From assembly GCA_008729055.1 (NCBI GenBank), contig SDUX01000010.1, positions 2,805,090 through 2,869,089 of the forward strand: a stretch of 64,000 nucleotides of DNA. The letters run 5' to 3'. Shown piece after piece: positions 23,079 through 34,648 of the stretch (its first letter is position 1; each line of letters begins with the position of its first letter). Position numbers and translations under genes: made by a program. The notes beneath the pieces were generated by a model. It was not told the origin of the DNA. It did no database searches and was given only the letters and a program-made list of their open reading frames with translations. The stretch is from Pyropia haitanensis (taxonomy: Eukaryota; Rhodophyta; Bangiophyceae; Bangiales; Bangiaceae).

Positions 23079-24226
23079 GACCCCTTTGGCCGCTGCTGCT
23101 GCGAGACGGCAGCGGTGGGGAAGAAAGGTTGTGGAGAGGCCGTCCAAAGGGGAATGCCAGCTGGGTGCTTGCCAAAAGCTGCTGCCGTGGCTGGTGGGGG
23201 GTGCCCTCTTTTCGTCGGCCAAGGTGCGCACACGCAGGTGCTGGCGAGGATGGAGACGTCGCGTCGCTCGAGATGCCGCGCGCCTGCAAACTGGAAAAGA
23301 GCTGGCTATCCGGCGCAGACAAATTGCAAGGAGACAGTACCTCACCCGCGTCTGCCGCCCAAAATTACAAGCGACTACTGGAGATCAGGAACGCCTCCCG
23401 CGACCCTTGGATCCTCGGCGGGCTTGCTCATTGGTCGAGACTCTGCGTGACCCCCGCCCCCAATGGCTGCCGCCCGCCACCGGCCCACCCGGAGCGTCAT
23501 CCGCCGCCCTTGCGCGACTCGTCCTCCGCAGAGACACGTAGGCAGTAGCATCCTCCCCCGGCACCGGGTCGTGGCCCGCACATGAACACAGCGTGCGTCC
23601 CTGGTCTGCCGCCACTCGCTCTCGCTCGGCCGCACAGGCCCGCCCCGAGCCGCCCGCCTATCCTGGCCGGCGGTGCGCGCAGTGGCGGCGCGCCTGGGCC
23701 AGCCGCGTCGGAGGCGGCGGGCTCGTACCGCGTCGACGTGTGCCCGCGTGTGCGGTTGAGGTTTGGGAACGGCGGGGGCGGCGGACGAGGCGAGAGGTTG
23801 TATCGTTGCTTTCCGGACCATTGTGCTGGCTCGGCGGCGGCGGCAGTCAGAGCAGCAGCCGAGACGGCGGCGACTGAGCGGCACGGCCAGCCACGGCGGC
23901 AGCTTTTCCCTTCTTCGCTTCTTCCTCTTCGGCGGCCGAGTCCCTCTCTCGGTTTTCCTCTGCGGCGGCCTCGAGCAAACGACCACGAGCGCCACTGGGG
24001 TCGGTTGCGCCTGACCTGTCGGCGCCCCCGCACTCTCAAACGGCGGCGGCGGAAGCGGCGGCGGTGGCGGCGACGGCGGTGGCGGCGGTGACGGCGACGG
24101 CGGCGGCGGCGGCGGTGGTGGTGGTGGTGGCGGTGGTGTGGGAGCTCGGTGCGGCGCCCTGACCAGTGGCGCGTCCGCCGCGGCCGCGGCGCAAGCCGGG
24201 CGCCACCTGGCCGCCCCATCGACACG
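23079..24226. promoter_or_regulatory. Shared upstream region of two divergent genes
   Basis: About 1.15 kb between a minus-strand start (23078) and a plus-strand start (24227). A lower-GC patch lies at 23110-23400, a CTTC-rich stretch near 23905-23960, and GGC/GGT repeats at 24040-24135. No domain was found in its frames. Confidence 0.35.
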
Positions 24227-25211
24227 ATGGACGCCCTGGTGCGGGCGGTGACGGTGGACGGCGGTGGCGGCGGCCGCGCGGCGGCCGAGGCGACGCCCCT
24301 GCTGCCCGTGACGGGCGGCGACGCGTCGTCGGCCGCCACGAGCGGGGGCGACCACCCCGACGTGCCCGCCCTGGGCTGGCGGTACGTCTTAAGAGTGCAG
24401 TGAGGGGGGAGGGGGGGTGGGCGGGGGGAGGCGGCTGCGGTGGCCGGCCCACAAGGCTCAGATCGATGCTGGAAGTAGTGGGGCGGGGGGGTGCCGCGGG
24501 ACACTGGTCTCTCGCCGGGGTGGGGAGGGGGGCAGTGCGCCCTCGCCCGCTGGAGGCGCAGTGTAGACTGGCGGTCGGCGGCGGTGAGAGGGTGGCGGCA
24601 GAGGGTGCTTGGGGTGGGACCCCGCGTCAGAGCTCGGCGTCTGACTCGAGCGTCCGGCGGCGCTGCGAGTGTGGGTGTGTGCGGGTGTGTGTGCATATGT
24701 GTGCGTGTATTGGTGGTGGTGTGTGTGTTGGTTCGTACCGAATGGGTGTGTGATATGTAGAGCTCGGCGTCGCGTACTGCTGCTGCCGGCGCTCATCGTT
24801 GTGGTGGCGGTGTTGCTGGTGGCCATCGTGGCGGTGCGGGCTACCCGCCCGGTCGCGGGGGCGGGCCCCTCCAAGGGGTCAACCTCCCCGCCCGTGGTTG
24901 CCGACGGGGCCCCCGATGCCGCCGCCGCCAATTCCGTCGCGCCGCCTACCGCTGCCGCCCACATCCCCCCGGCGGCCACCACTGGGGTGTCGGTGGCGGC
25001 CGCTCCGGCGGCCGCCGACGCGCCACCGACAGCCCCGACATTGGCAGCGGCGGGCCCGCCGGCGGCTGCTCGACGGGGTGCGTCGGGCGCCACGCTGGAA
25101 ACCCTGACGGCGGCACGCCGCCCCCCATCGCAGCTGGCAAGGCCACCCGCGCCGGGGCCAGAGGACGTCGGCCGCATGCGGCCCTACTATGACCTCAGCA
25201 GGCTGGCGTGA
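24227..25211 (+). CDS. Unrecognised single-span membrane protein
   Basis: Two exons, 24227-24381 and 24761-25211 (donor GTACGT, acceptor TAG), join in frame as GW-R-ARRR and give 201 residues. The N-terminal 55 residues are soluble (MDALVRAVTVDGGGGGRAAA onward) and are followed by RARRR and one strong hydrophobic span (VLLLPALIVVVAVLLVAIV). The remaining 120 residues are Ala/Pro/Thr-rich and low in charge, ending GRMRPYYDLSRLA. The basic cluster before the span favours the N-terminus facing the cytosol, i.e. a type II topology. The N-terminal tail contains EATPLL, which fits the acidic dileucine sorting motif [DE]xxxL[LI]. The family is unknown to me. The clean splice join across a 379-base intron and the sharp hydrophobic segment are why I believe it is a gene. 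Confidence 0.65.
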
Positions 25212-25553
25212 CGGGACGCCGCCGCGGCTGAGGGCGTGACGGCGGCCACCTGCGACGGCCGCGTGGCGGTGGGCTGTGGCGGCAACGGCCACGGGCCACC
25301 GCCTCCGTGGCGTGGAGCGGCCCCACCGCCTGCCTCATCACGTGCGACCGGGGTGGACACTGCGGGCCGCACGGCAGTCGACGGCCGCCGGCGGTAGCAG
25401 TGTACATAATTATGGACAAAGACCAAACGTAGGTGCGCGACGCGGCGGACGACGTCCCGCCCGCCTCCCTTGGCTCGTTAACCGCTTCCGCCTGGACCGT
25501 GCGCTCACACCCCCCCGCCCGCCTACCGCCCCTTCCCAAAGAAAAAGAGCCTC
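25212..25553. other. Intergenic region between convergent genes
   Basis: About 340 bases with a short AT-richer patch at 25395-25430 (gtacataattatgg). No gene is seen. Confidence 0.5.
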
Positions 25554-27789
25554 TCACTCAAACTGGGTGCACCGAGTGTCCAGGCCAGACAGGACGCCCC
25601 GAAACGACGCGGCCGCCCGCTTGCGCTTGCCACCCCCCGCGGCGCCCGCCGCCGCCGCCGCTGCCGCCGGGCGCACCCGCTTTGGCACCACCCGCACCGC
25701 CGGCTCGGCGGGCTCCGCCGCCGCCGCCGCCGCCGCCGTCGCGGTGGCTGGCTGTTTGGCCTTGCGCGACGACGCCGCGGCGGCGGCGCCGCGGCGACCT
25801 CGCGTCGACACAAAAAAGCCGCCCGTCGACGCGACGGCCGCCGCGTCGACGGCCGCCGCCGATGGCGCGCCCTGCGACGCGTCGCCGTCGGCAGAGGCGT
25901 CGGCCGCCGACGCGCTGACGACGGCCCAGGCGCTGAGGGAGAGCGCCCGGGGGGCGCCCGCCGCCGCGGCGGTGGTGGCTGGGGGGGGGGGGGGGAGGGG
26001 GGGGGCGGCACCGCACCGCCGCCACCGCAGCGGCGGCGGCGGCGGCGGCGGCAGAAGCGACAGACGCGGCAGACGCCGCGGCGGCGGCCGCCGCCGACGC
26101 CGCCGTCGTCGGCGCCGCCGCCGCCGCGGGCACCCCGTCGCTGCCACGGCCGCGCCTGCGGGCCGCCGCGCCTGCCGCCGCGTCGGCCGCCGACGCCCGC
26201 CGCGGCCGCGACGCCCCCCCGGCGACCGCGGCGGCCGAGCGGCCGCCGCCCCCCGGGCCGGCCGCCGCCGCGGCTGTCCCCCCCCCCCCGCCGGCACGCC
26301 GTCGCGGCTGGCGGCGGACCCCCCCACGAGGCGCTCCAGCGTCTGCCGGTAGCGCGCGCCGTCGGCCTGGGAGTCGTCCCCAAACGCAAACGCCGACAAC
26401 TCCTGCGACGCGCTGTCCGCGGCCGCCCGCCGGCGGCGGGCGCGCCACAGCGCGCGCGCGGCGGCGCGCCGCGCCGCGTCGGCGGCGGGGGACAGCTCGT
26501 CGCCGAGCGGGACGAGTGCGCCCGCGGGCAGCGACGACGCCGCGGGCGGGGGGGCCGCCGCGGGCGGGACCGCCGCGGCGGTGCCCGCCGCCGCCGCCGC
26601 CGCCTCGGCAGCCAGGCCCGCAAACGCGCCGGGCAGGTCTGCGGGGAGGGAGGCGGACACGACGGGCGCGGCCGTCGAGGTCGCCACCAGCTGGGTATCC
26701 CCGGCGGCGCTTTCCGACGACGACGGGGTCGGGGAGAGCGCGAGCGCGCCCGCCGAGCCGCCGCGGCTCTGGTCCGCCTCGAGCTGCCCGCGCAGCAGCC
26801 GCCGGTGGGCACACGCGTCGGCGTCCCCGCCCGCGCCGTGGCTCCCCGCTGGGTCTTCGTCCGACGCGAGCAGGCCGAGCACGTTGCCCGCGCCGTCCTC
26901 CCCATCCGCGGGGTCCTCCCCCCCCCCGCGGCGGCGGCCGCCGCCGCCACCTCCCCCTCGTCCGCGTCGTCGGCAATGAGGCCCGACGGGCCCGTCGCGT
27001 CGCCGCCGCCGTCGGCGTCGTCGTCGTCGCTGGCGCCTGCCGCGGGCACGCGGGCGGGCGCCCACGGGCGGCGGCGGCGGAAGAGGCCGCCAAACGACGC
27101 GGCGGGGGGGGGGGGGGGGGCGCCGCGCGTGGCCCCCGAGGGGGGGCCGCCGCACGGGGGGGGGGGGGGGGGGGGGGAACCCGCACCCGGCCGCTGCCGT
27201 CGCCGCGGCCGCCGCGGCCGTCTACGACCTGCGTTTCCCGGACCACGACGGCCGCGCCGGCCGGGGCGGCACCGCGGCGCCCTGACCCAGCGGCCGCGCC
27301 ACGCAGCAAGCTGCCACTGCTGCCGCCACCCGTGCGCACCGAGCTGTCGCCACAGTTCCCGCCGCCGCCGCCGCCACCGCCGCCGCCGCCGCCTCCGCCG
27401 CCGCCGCCGCCGACGCTGCCCGGCCACCCCCCACCCTGCCGCCCGTCGCCCCCCCCCCCCCCGGACTTGGCATCGCCGCCATCCGCCGCCGCCGCCGCCG
27501 CGGCGGCCGCCGCCGCCGCAGCAGCCGCAGCCACCCCCGCCGCGGCGGTCACCACGCCAGGCCGACACCGCCAGCCGCCGCCGCCAAACCCGCCGCCGCC
27601 ACTGCCGCCGGCAGCGGGCGTGGCGGCCGCGAGCGCGCCCGCCTTGGCGGCCGTGCCGCCCGCCGCCGCCGCCGCCGGCGCGCCCACCGCCGCCGCATCC
27701 CGCGCCTTGCGCCGCGCGGCGGCGGCGGCGAGCAGCGCCACCGCGCGGCCGCCGCCGCCGCCGCCCTTGCGGAGTCGTAGGCGTTCCAT
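25554..27789 (-). CDS. Unrecognised low-complexity, probably nuclear protein
   Basis: An ATG at 27789 opens MERLRLRKGGGGGGRAVALL, and the last frame ends at 25554 with the basic segments VPKRVRP and GGKRKRAAASFRGVLSG, which look like nuclear localisation signals, followed by LDTRCTQFE. Between them are acidic patches (SDDDDADGG, LIADDADEGE, around 26970-27040), a Ser-rich stretch with SPTPSSSESAAGDTQ near 26690-26740, and a helical segment near 26380-26490 (AARRAAARALWRARRRRAA). At least two frame changes are needed, near the G runs at 27107-27180 and the C run at 26921-26930, and the part at 25980-26330 is ambiguous. No known domain was recognised. Composition suggests an intrinsically disordered chromatin- or RNA-associated protein, which is inference. 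Confidence 0.45.
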
Positions 27790-28527
27790 CCAAGAGGTGG
27801 CGGGGACCCGCGAACGCGCGACGGGGGGGGGAGGGAAGATGGGTGGCGGGGGGAACCCAGGCGGCAGAGGCACTGGTGCGGTGATCGCGCCAGTGGGAAG
27901 AGGGTGTGGGGGACAGGGGACGGCAAAAGCACGGCGAGAGGCGCCCACAGTGAGGGGAGACGAGGGGATGCGTCACGGCCGCGGGGCGTGTCCGCCGCCG
28001 AGTCGTGGCTCGCTCGGGGCGGGCTCGGTGCGGGCGTGGCGCGGCTTGCCGCCTTGGTCGGTGGCGCCGCCCTTTTGATCGTGCTGGCCTGGCGCTCTGG
28101 CGGATGCACGCCGTTCCCTCGCGCCATCGCTGAAACTAGGCAGTTACTGTGTGAGATTCCATGATCAAAGTGAATTACATAGTTGAAGGCGCGCCGTCCA
28201 GAAATACACACTGTCCGTGTACAATACATTGGGGGTGTTCTGACACCCCCCCTATTGGCCATCGTGCAGCCAGCCTCCACCCCCCCCCCTCTCCACCCAT
28301 CGCCGTGCGTGGGGCCATCTGCACGCCAACCATTCCGCCACGAGAGCAATCACAGGACCCTCTTCGCGCTTGGTGCTCGGTGCCCTCTTCTTCATCATCA
28401 CATCACATAACCCCGACCTATCTTGGTCTTTGCTGCCCTCCCGCTGCCGTGCTACGTCCCAGCTGCATTGTCGCCCTCACCCCCCTATTCGACTGCCCCC
28501 CTTTGTTGATCATACTCGGTCGCCGCC
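27790..28527. promoter_or_regulatory. Shared upstream region of two divergent genes
   Basis: 738 bases between a minus-strand start and the protease IV start. GC drops between 28130 and 28260 (gatcaaagtgaattacatag). The sequence around the plus-strand start, cgccgccatggca, is a strong Kozak-like context. No TATA box is evident. Confidence 0.4.
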
Positions 28528-30946
28528 ATGGCATCGAGCCCCCCCCCTGGGGGCGTCCTAAGCGCGTTTGTTGCTGCCCCTGTTGGCCTCCCTGGCCGCC
28601 GCCCCGCCGGGCCGCTGGTCCGCGCCGCCGCCTGCGCCGCGTCCCGCTCGGCAGCGGTTTGGGGCGCTGCCCTGGCTGGCGGCGCCGCTGGTGCTGCCAC
28701 GCCGGTGCCGCTGGCGCGGCGGGCCGCGCACCGCGGCGTGGTCGTCCGCGCGATGGCGGATGAGCCCGCGGGGGCGACGGCGGTGGTGGCCACCCCCCCC
28801 CCCGCGGCGGCGCGCCCCCCCCCAGGGCCTACCCCACCGGCGCTGACGTACGAGCGCGTCACCGGCTTCCGCCGCTTCCTCCAGTCCTGGCGGCTGGCGC
28901 GGGTGGTCCGCGCGCGGGTGGCTAAGAACAGTGTGCTGGCGTTTAACCTGGGCGGCTCCCTGCCCGAAACGTCCCCGCCGGCGCTGCCTTTCCGGTCGGC
29001 GCCGGCGACCAGCCTTGAGGCGGTGACCAACGCGCTGCGCCACGCGGCGCACGACCCGCGGGTCAGCGCCGTGTACATGCGGCTAGAGGGGTTTGCGTGC
29101 GGGTGGGCCAAGCTCCAAGAGCTCCGCCGCCACATCGACTACTTTCGGGCGGCGGGCAAGACCGTGACGGTGTTTATGGAGACGGGCGGGGAGAAGGAGT
29201 ACTTTGTGGCCCTGAGCGCGGACGAGGTTTTCGTGCCGCCGACGGGCATGCTGGTGCTGCGCGGCTTCATGGGCGGCGGCAGCTTCCTGCGGGGGGTGCT
29301 GGAGAAGGTCGGGGTGGACCCGCAGGTGCAGCGACGCGGCGTGTACAAGAGCGCGGGTGACCAGCTGGCGCGGAAAGACATGAGCGACGCGCAGCGGGAG
29401 GTGGTGGAGAGCATTCTGGACGCCACCTATGAGCGCTTTGTGTCGGCCGTGGCCGAGGCGCGGTCCAAAGACCCAGCGGATGTGCGGGCGTTCTTGGACC
29501 GGGCGCCATTTGAGATGAAGGAGTACGAGGATGAGGGGTACTTTAAGCTCATGTACGAGGACGAGGTGCTGGACATGCTCAAGCGGCGGCACAATGACGG
29601 ATCAGAGGAGAAGCAGCTCAAGGCGCCGCTCAAGGCTGTGGGGCTGAAGAAGTACGGGCGGGTGTCGGACAAGCTGCTTGCCCTGAGCGGCAAGACCCGT
29701 GTCGCTGTCGTCCGCGCGTCAGGCGCCATCACCAGCGGCAAGAATGGGAGCTCCCCGGTCATGGGCGCCACCCTCGGGTCCGAGTCTGTCGTTGCTGTCA
29801 TCCGTAAGCTGCGGCTGGACGACAAAATCAAGGCGGTGGTACTGCGGATTGATTCGCCGGGCGGGTCTGCCCTGGCGTCTGACGTCATGTGGCGGGAGAT
29901 CCGCAAGTGCTGCGAGGTGAAGCCCGTCATTGCGTCGATGAGCGACGTGGCGGCCAGCGGGTATGTGCTCCCTCTGGGTTTGTGTTCTTTCAGGCATCCG
30001 CTCGACGTTTGCACACTCGTGATTCCTGCTGGCTGGGGGGGCTGCGTGTCCAGCATGAAGCGCTGGGTGTAGTCACGGCCTACGTGCGTGAGCGCGCCAC
30101 GGCGGAGACCGAGTGGAGCGGGCGTCGTGAGTCTTGGCGCCTGTGCTTGTGTTGCTAACGACCACCTCTTGTGCTGGTTCTGTGTTGGCCTCACCGCATT
30201 GGCTCGTCCTTGGCCTGGTGTCACGCTTTGGCTTGTTCCTGTTGTTCGCTCTGCTGCTCAGTGGCTACTACATGGCCATGGCGTGCCCCACGATTGTGGC
30301 CGAGTCGGGGACCATCACCGGTTCGATTGGCGTGCTGACCGCCAAGCCGTCGCTCAAGAAAGCGTATGAGCGGATTGGGTACACCAAGGAGACGTTCAGC
30401 CGTGGCGCTCTGGCCGAGCTCCTCGTCGACGACCGGCCCTTTTCCGAGGAGGAAGCGGATTACTTTTCGCGCTCCACGGACGCTGCCTACCGATCGTTTG
30501 TGACCAAGTGCGCCGAGTCCCGTGGCATGCCGTATGAGGATCTCCACGCGGTGGCGCAGGGCCGCGTGTGGCTTGGCGGCCAAGCCGCTAGCCGTGGTCT
30601 GGTGGACCACGTCGGCGGTCTGTGGACGGCGGTGGCGCTGGCGAAGCAGGCGGCGGACATTCCCCTGGAGCAAAACATCAAGCTAGTCGAGGCCCGCTTT
30701 GGGGGGGGCAGCCTGCTGGCCCGCCTTGGCGTTGGCGCCACCGCCAGTTCGACAGAGGGCGGCGGCGGGGTGACCCTCGCGTCCCTGTCTGAGCCGCTTG
30801 CGCTCACAGAATTTGACGGCAGCAGCGAGTCGCCGCTGATGCGGCTGGTGGCCAGCGCGCTGGTTGCACCGCTGGTGGGGCTGCCGGGAGGGGGGAAGCT
30901 GGTGGGCGACGCGCTGCGGTCGTTCATCGGCCGTCCCGGTGCGTAG
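28528..30946 (+). CDS. SPPA: Protease IV (signal peptide peptidase A), S49 serine protease, plastid
   Basis: A membrane-associated serine protease; the plant homologue sits on thylakoid membranes and is light-induced. Two exons, 28528-29960 and 30262-30946 (donor GTATGT, acceptor CAG), give 705 residues, the size of the long two-domain (67K) type. The Ser/Lys dyad of the family is present: Lys274 in VYKSAGDQLARKDMS and Ser477 in SDVAASGGYYMA, a spacing of 203 residues against 200 in the E. coli enzyme. The intron splits the Gly codon right after the catalytic Ser. RIDSPGGSALASD, GTITGSIGVL and GRVWLGGQAASRGLVDHVGG are further family blocks. The first 75 residues, Ala/Arg-rich and almost without acids up to VVVRAMADEP, look like a plastid transit peptide. 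The gene is convergent with the SLC35B1-type transporter. Confidence 0.95.
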
Positions 30947-31349
30947 GCAGTGACGTGTTGGTTGAGCGAGTGGTTGGCGCTGGGGCGAGCGCTCGACCGG
31001 CGGTGCACATTGTGGGGCTTCGTCTTGTGGCCGTGTCGAGCTTGTCCGCGTTGTCTTGGGGGGAGCCGCGGGAGAGCCCGGCTTTACGAATGACTAAACG
31101 TGACGCTGGGGGTGATGGGGTGATGGGGCATTCAGTGTCCCTTGGATGGTTGCCTTTTCACTGCCGACTGAGCGACGGAGGCGCGATACAGGATGATAAA
31201 TATGACAGCACACATAGCGCATGCCATTGTAAGAGTTCAACGGACCAGAAGAGAAGAGAATCCGCGCAAGGGTGTCAGGTAGCATCCTAGCCTTGGGACG
31301 GTCACAAAGCCAAACAAAAAACAAACAAAATTGACCACCAGGCGGACGT
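30947..31349. other. 3' flanks of convergent genes
   Basis: About 400 bases of moderate GC. An attgtaagag element at about 31226-31235 could serve as a polyadenylation signal of the TGTAA kind for the upstream gene; this is a guess. No gene is seen. Confidence 0.4.
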
Positions 31350-32501
31350 TCATGTCTCTTTCTTTTCCTGTACAGTCGAGGCAGACCGCGGGCCCGGGGT
31401 CAAAGCCTTCGCAGCAGCCGCGGCGGCCGCGTCCCGCTTCTTTTGGTGCTTGGCGACGCCCTCCCATACAATCGCCCCAAACACCAACCCCACCGCCGAC
31501 CACTGCCGTGGAACCAAGCTGTGCTTGTAGTACACCACCGACGCGAGGATGGTGAAGAACTTGCGGGTCGTAGTGATAGTCGTGCACGCCAGCGCGGAAA
31601 AGTTGCGGATGGTGAAAAAGATGAAGTGCTGGCCGACGGCGCTGACCGCTGCAAACGTGGCTACATCCACAGCCGCCGCCGGGTAGCGCGTGACAAACGC
31701 CACCGCCGCCTTCATCTCGCCCGTCACCAGCAGCGGGGGCAGCAGCCACGCCGCGGCCGCCGCGTTCTGCCATGCCATGAGCTGGTGGGTAGACGGTGCG
31801 TGCTGCACAATAACCAGGTCCTGCGACGGCCCCGTCAGGCCGTCCATGATCAGCGACGCCAGCAGCAGACACACCCCGAGCGCAGACGTATGCGACTGCG
31901 CGTTGGCAGCGCTGCCCTTGTACGAAAAGAGGGCCACCCCGGCGGTGATGAGGAACGCGCACGCATAGTCCCGAAGGGCATACTTGCGGCCACGGATGAG
32001 GACACCCATCAACATCACGGGGACCATCTTGCAGCTCTTGCCCAGCGCTTGCATCGGGTACGACATGTGGTGCAACGCGGAGAAGGAAAAGAGCATGGCA
32101 GCCAGGTAGAACAGCGCCAGCTTGGCGTACTTCCACACCGGCACCGTGTGTTTGGGCTGAGCAAAGAGCACCAGCGGTGGCAGCGCTGACAGCGCATTGA
32201 CGGCCGTCTGGGCAAACACAAGGAAGAGGGTGAAGTGGTAGCGACCGCCGTCAATCGGGTCTGCCGCTGCCGGAGCGTAGCTGGACTTGTAAATACGCTC
32301 TTGGAGGACCCCGTACGACAGGTAGCAGGTGTAGATGCCGGCCACGCATGCTAGCAGCGCCAGGTCTTTGGCTAGGCCAGAGGCCAGCGCTGGTGGTGGT
32401 GCCGCGCCAACGCCAGGGACGCCCGCGGCGGAGAGTCCTTTTCTTGGCGGCACCACCTTCGCGGCCGTGCGCCCGTTTCGCCGCGTCGCCCTAGAAGTCA
32501 T
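31350..32501 (-). CDS. SLC35B1: SLC35B1/HUT1-type ER nucleotide (sugar) transporter
   Basis: A drug/metabolite transporter superfamily member of the endoplasmic reticulum. Homologues are described as UDP-galactose transporter relatives, and the human protein as an ATP/ADP exchanger that fuels the ER lumen. Single exon, 383 residues, ATG at 32501. Family blocks are clear: GVLQERIYKSSY, YPMQALGKSCKMVPVMLMG, LASLIMDGLTGPSQD, ALACTTITTTRKFFTILAS and QWSAVGLVFGAIVWEG. About ten hydrophobic spans are visible. The C-terminus reads VQEKKET, a KKxx di-lysine signal for retrieval to the ER. No frame disturbance is seen. The substrate (UDP-sugar or adenylate) cannot be decided from the sequence. Confidence 0.93.
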   Translation of the reverse strand: MTSRATRRNGRTAAKVVPPRKGLSAAGVPGVGAAPPPALASGLAKDLALLACVAGIYTCYLSYGVLQERIYKSSYAPAAADPIDGGRYHFTLFLVFAQTAVNALSALPPLVLFAQPKHTVPVWKYAKLALFYLAAMLFSFSALHHMSYPMQALGKSCKMVPVMLMGVLIRGRKYALRDYACAFLITAGVALFSYKGSAANAQSHTSALGVCLLLASLIMDGLTGPSQDLVIVQHAPSTHQLMAWQNAAAAAWLLPPLLVTGEMKAAVAFVTRYPAAAVDVATFAAVSAVGQHFIFFTIRNFSALACTTITTTRKFFTILASVVYYKHSLVPRQWSAVGLVFGAIVWEGVAKHQKKRDAAAAAAAKALTPGPRSASTVQEKKET

Positions 32502-33309
32502 GGCTCTCACGCAGCGTCAGAAGGAAGAATACGAAGTCGGAAGGCCCGGCCTGGGGGGGAGGCCGCTTTGAGCCCACGGAGACGAAGCGCGCCTCTGGTG
32601 GGCTGGGTCACACCCTCGGTCAAGACCGAAGGGAAGTTGCCCAAGCGTGTCTTCAGGCTGCAGGGTGGGAAGCGCACCGAGGTCGCCTGTCGTGACGGCG
32701 GCCGGGGCTATCGCTACCGTCAGGCACTGGCAGTCGTCTTGGCTCGGCACCACAAACACGACCAGCGACTTCCAGGTTGCAAGAAGCTTGTTGACTGATC
32801 CGCTTCCAACGGGCCAATGAGCAGGTGTCGACACGTCAGCACGTAAGTGCCTGACAGTCAGACCTTTGCATCAAATTCAACCGCATAACGGGTGCCTTTC
32901 TTCGAATCTTTTGACTCGAAAGACACACTGGCGTGGACACTTGCGCGTGGCCACTTGCGCGTGGCCTGGCTCTTCTTGCGCTGATCCCAATCACACATCA
33001 AATGTGTACTTTCTAGCACGAGCGACAGGTGTCAACTGAAGCACATTGCATAAAATTCCACAAGTGCGGGATTCTACGACCGCGCTGTATTCCGCATCAG
33101 TCTTGACCGTACGCAGGCTACTTATCGCGGTTTCGATGCCAGATGTTGTGCCACGTGCACACCGGCCGCGTCCACCTCCACCGACGTCGTCCAACAACAC
33201 CCTCCGTCTGTCCCCCTCCACCTCTGCCGCCCGTGTCGTTGACCTCCGAGTCTCTCTACCTCTTTGCTGCCACCGCTGTTTCTGCTGCGGCTTCGTTCCG
33301 GTCGGCACC
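32502..33309. promoter_or_regulatory. Shared upstream region of two divergent genes
   Basis: 808 bases between the transporter start (minus) and the S30 start (plus). GC is clearly lower than in the flanking kilobases. The word ttgcgcgtgg occurs twice in tandem at 32941-32965. No TATA box or gene is recognised. Confidence 0.4.
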
Positions 33310-34091
33310 ATGGGTATGTTCCTCTTTCGTGGGGTCTTTCTGCTTGGATGCCCTGTGTGTTCTGGGTAGGGTTCACGTTGCGCACGCAGCTGAGGTGCAT
33401 CTTCATGTCCTTCAACTGGACGTGTTGCTGCACGATGCGCATTGTCGCTTATGTGGGTGATCGAGTAGATTGTGGTAGTCTACGCAGTTGCTGCAGCGGT
33501 AGCGGCAATGTCGTGTCAAGTCTTTGATGTCTGGCTGTCTTTAGACACCCAGAGGTGGGGTCCTGCCCTGGTCGTGTCACGCTGCATCGGACGTCTACTG
33601 ACTGTTGTTACAAGTTCTGGAGTCGATCCTGCGTCCATCTATTGTCCGTTGATGGTGTGCAGGCAAGGTTCACGGCTCCCTGTCGCGTGCCGGTAAGGTG
33701 CGCGCGCAGACACCGAAGGTGGAGGCGCAAGAGAAGCCAAAGAAGCCCAAGGGGCGTGCCGGCCAGCGCCTCAAGTTCAACCGGTATGTTGGGGAAGCTG
33801 TGTTGGTTCACCTGCAGCATGCTCAACCGCGCGGCCGAGGTGGGTATCCACGTCAGGAGAATTTGCTGATGTGGATGCACATTGAGAGAGCGCGATGGTT
33901 GATCGTGTCTGACACTCACCCATGTGGTTTTGTGTTCATTGTTGGTGGTGGCTTGTGCGTTTCTGTTTGTTCCCATTCTTGCACTGCTGTTCCGGTTCTC
34001 TGTATCGTTGTCCACATACAGCCGGTTCGTGAACGTGGTGGCCACGTTCGGTGGCCGCAAGCGCGGACCCAACTCCAAGCCGGCCGAGTAA
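33310..34091 (+). CDS. RPS30: 40S ribosomal protein S30 (eS30)
   Basis: A small basic protein of the 40S subunit. Three exons, 33310-33313, 33663-33783 and 34022-34091, encode 64 residues starting [20 protein letters not shown], with the family's RRFVNVV block formed across the second intron and [14 protein letters not shown] at the end. Both donors are GTATGT and both acceptors CAG. The first coding exon holds only four bases, ATG plus G, with the rest in exon 2. There is no N-terminal ubiquitin-like (FUBI) fusion, unlike animal FAU but as in plants and fungi. The two introns (349 and 238 nt) have lower GC than the gene's surroundings. Length fits the usual 62 or so residues. Confidence 0.95.
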
Positions 34092-34648
34092 ACGACTGTT
34101 GGTCGTGCTTTTTTTCTTTTATACCTTGTGGTGGTGCCCCAGGCGCTCTCCGTGCGCAGGTTCGCTTATGAGTTTGATCCTTTGTCGGTGGTCTGGTGTG
34201 TGGCGCCACCTACCAGCTGTGTCCTTGCCCGTAGAAAGAGTAGGTAGTTCTACCGTGGTTGGCCGTGTGGAGCGGGCACGTGGTTGGCCTCCCAGCCGCC
34301 TACGTGGCGACGGAGAGGTCCATGCCAGATGACCACCGCAGTGGTTCGAGGAGAATAGTGGATGCAGCGCAGTTGTGCCGGGCCTGGAGGTTCAGGGCTG
34401 CCGGCTGAGTACGCAGAGATGCGGTGGTGGAAGCCTATGTCCGCTGTGCAGGAGTCCTTGCGGGCCGTGGTTGGCTACACCCGTTCCACCCAACGGCCGT
34501 TGGACGTTCCGGTCTGTACCTGAGGTCGAAAGTCTCTGTATCGTTGTTGGGGAGACCGGCGCACGTCGCTAGACGACGAAACGGGCGCACTGAGATAGGG
34601 AACAACAGCCTTGCGGAAAAAAACAGGGTGCGGCCCTCGGTGATTCCG
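34092..34648. other. 3' flanks of convergent genes
   Basis: 557 bases of moderate GC between the S30 stop and the carrier stop. A T-rich tract at 34109-34121 follows the S30 stop. No gene is seen. Confidence 0.5.

Noticed and set aside
32512..32571. Peptide MALTQRQKEEYEV on the plus strand, similar to the start of LIS1-type LisH proteins
   Set aside because: It stops after about 20 codons, and no splice donor or downstream LisH or WD40 exon follows before S30.
33784..34021. Possible C/D-box snoRNA in the second S30 intron (ctgatgt and ctga words)
   Set aside because: Box C is imperfect, the boxes are only about 45 bases apart and no terminal stem was found.
34330..34360. ggttcgagg, like a tRNA B box
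   Set aside because: No acceptor or anticodon stem can be drawn around it.
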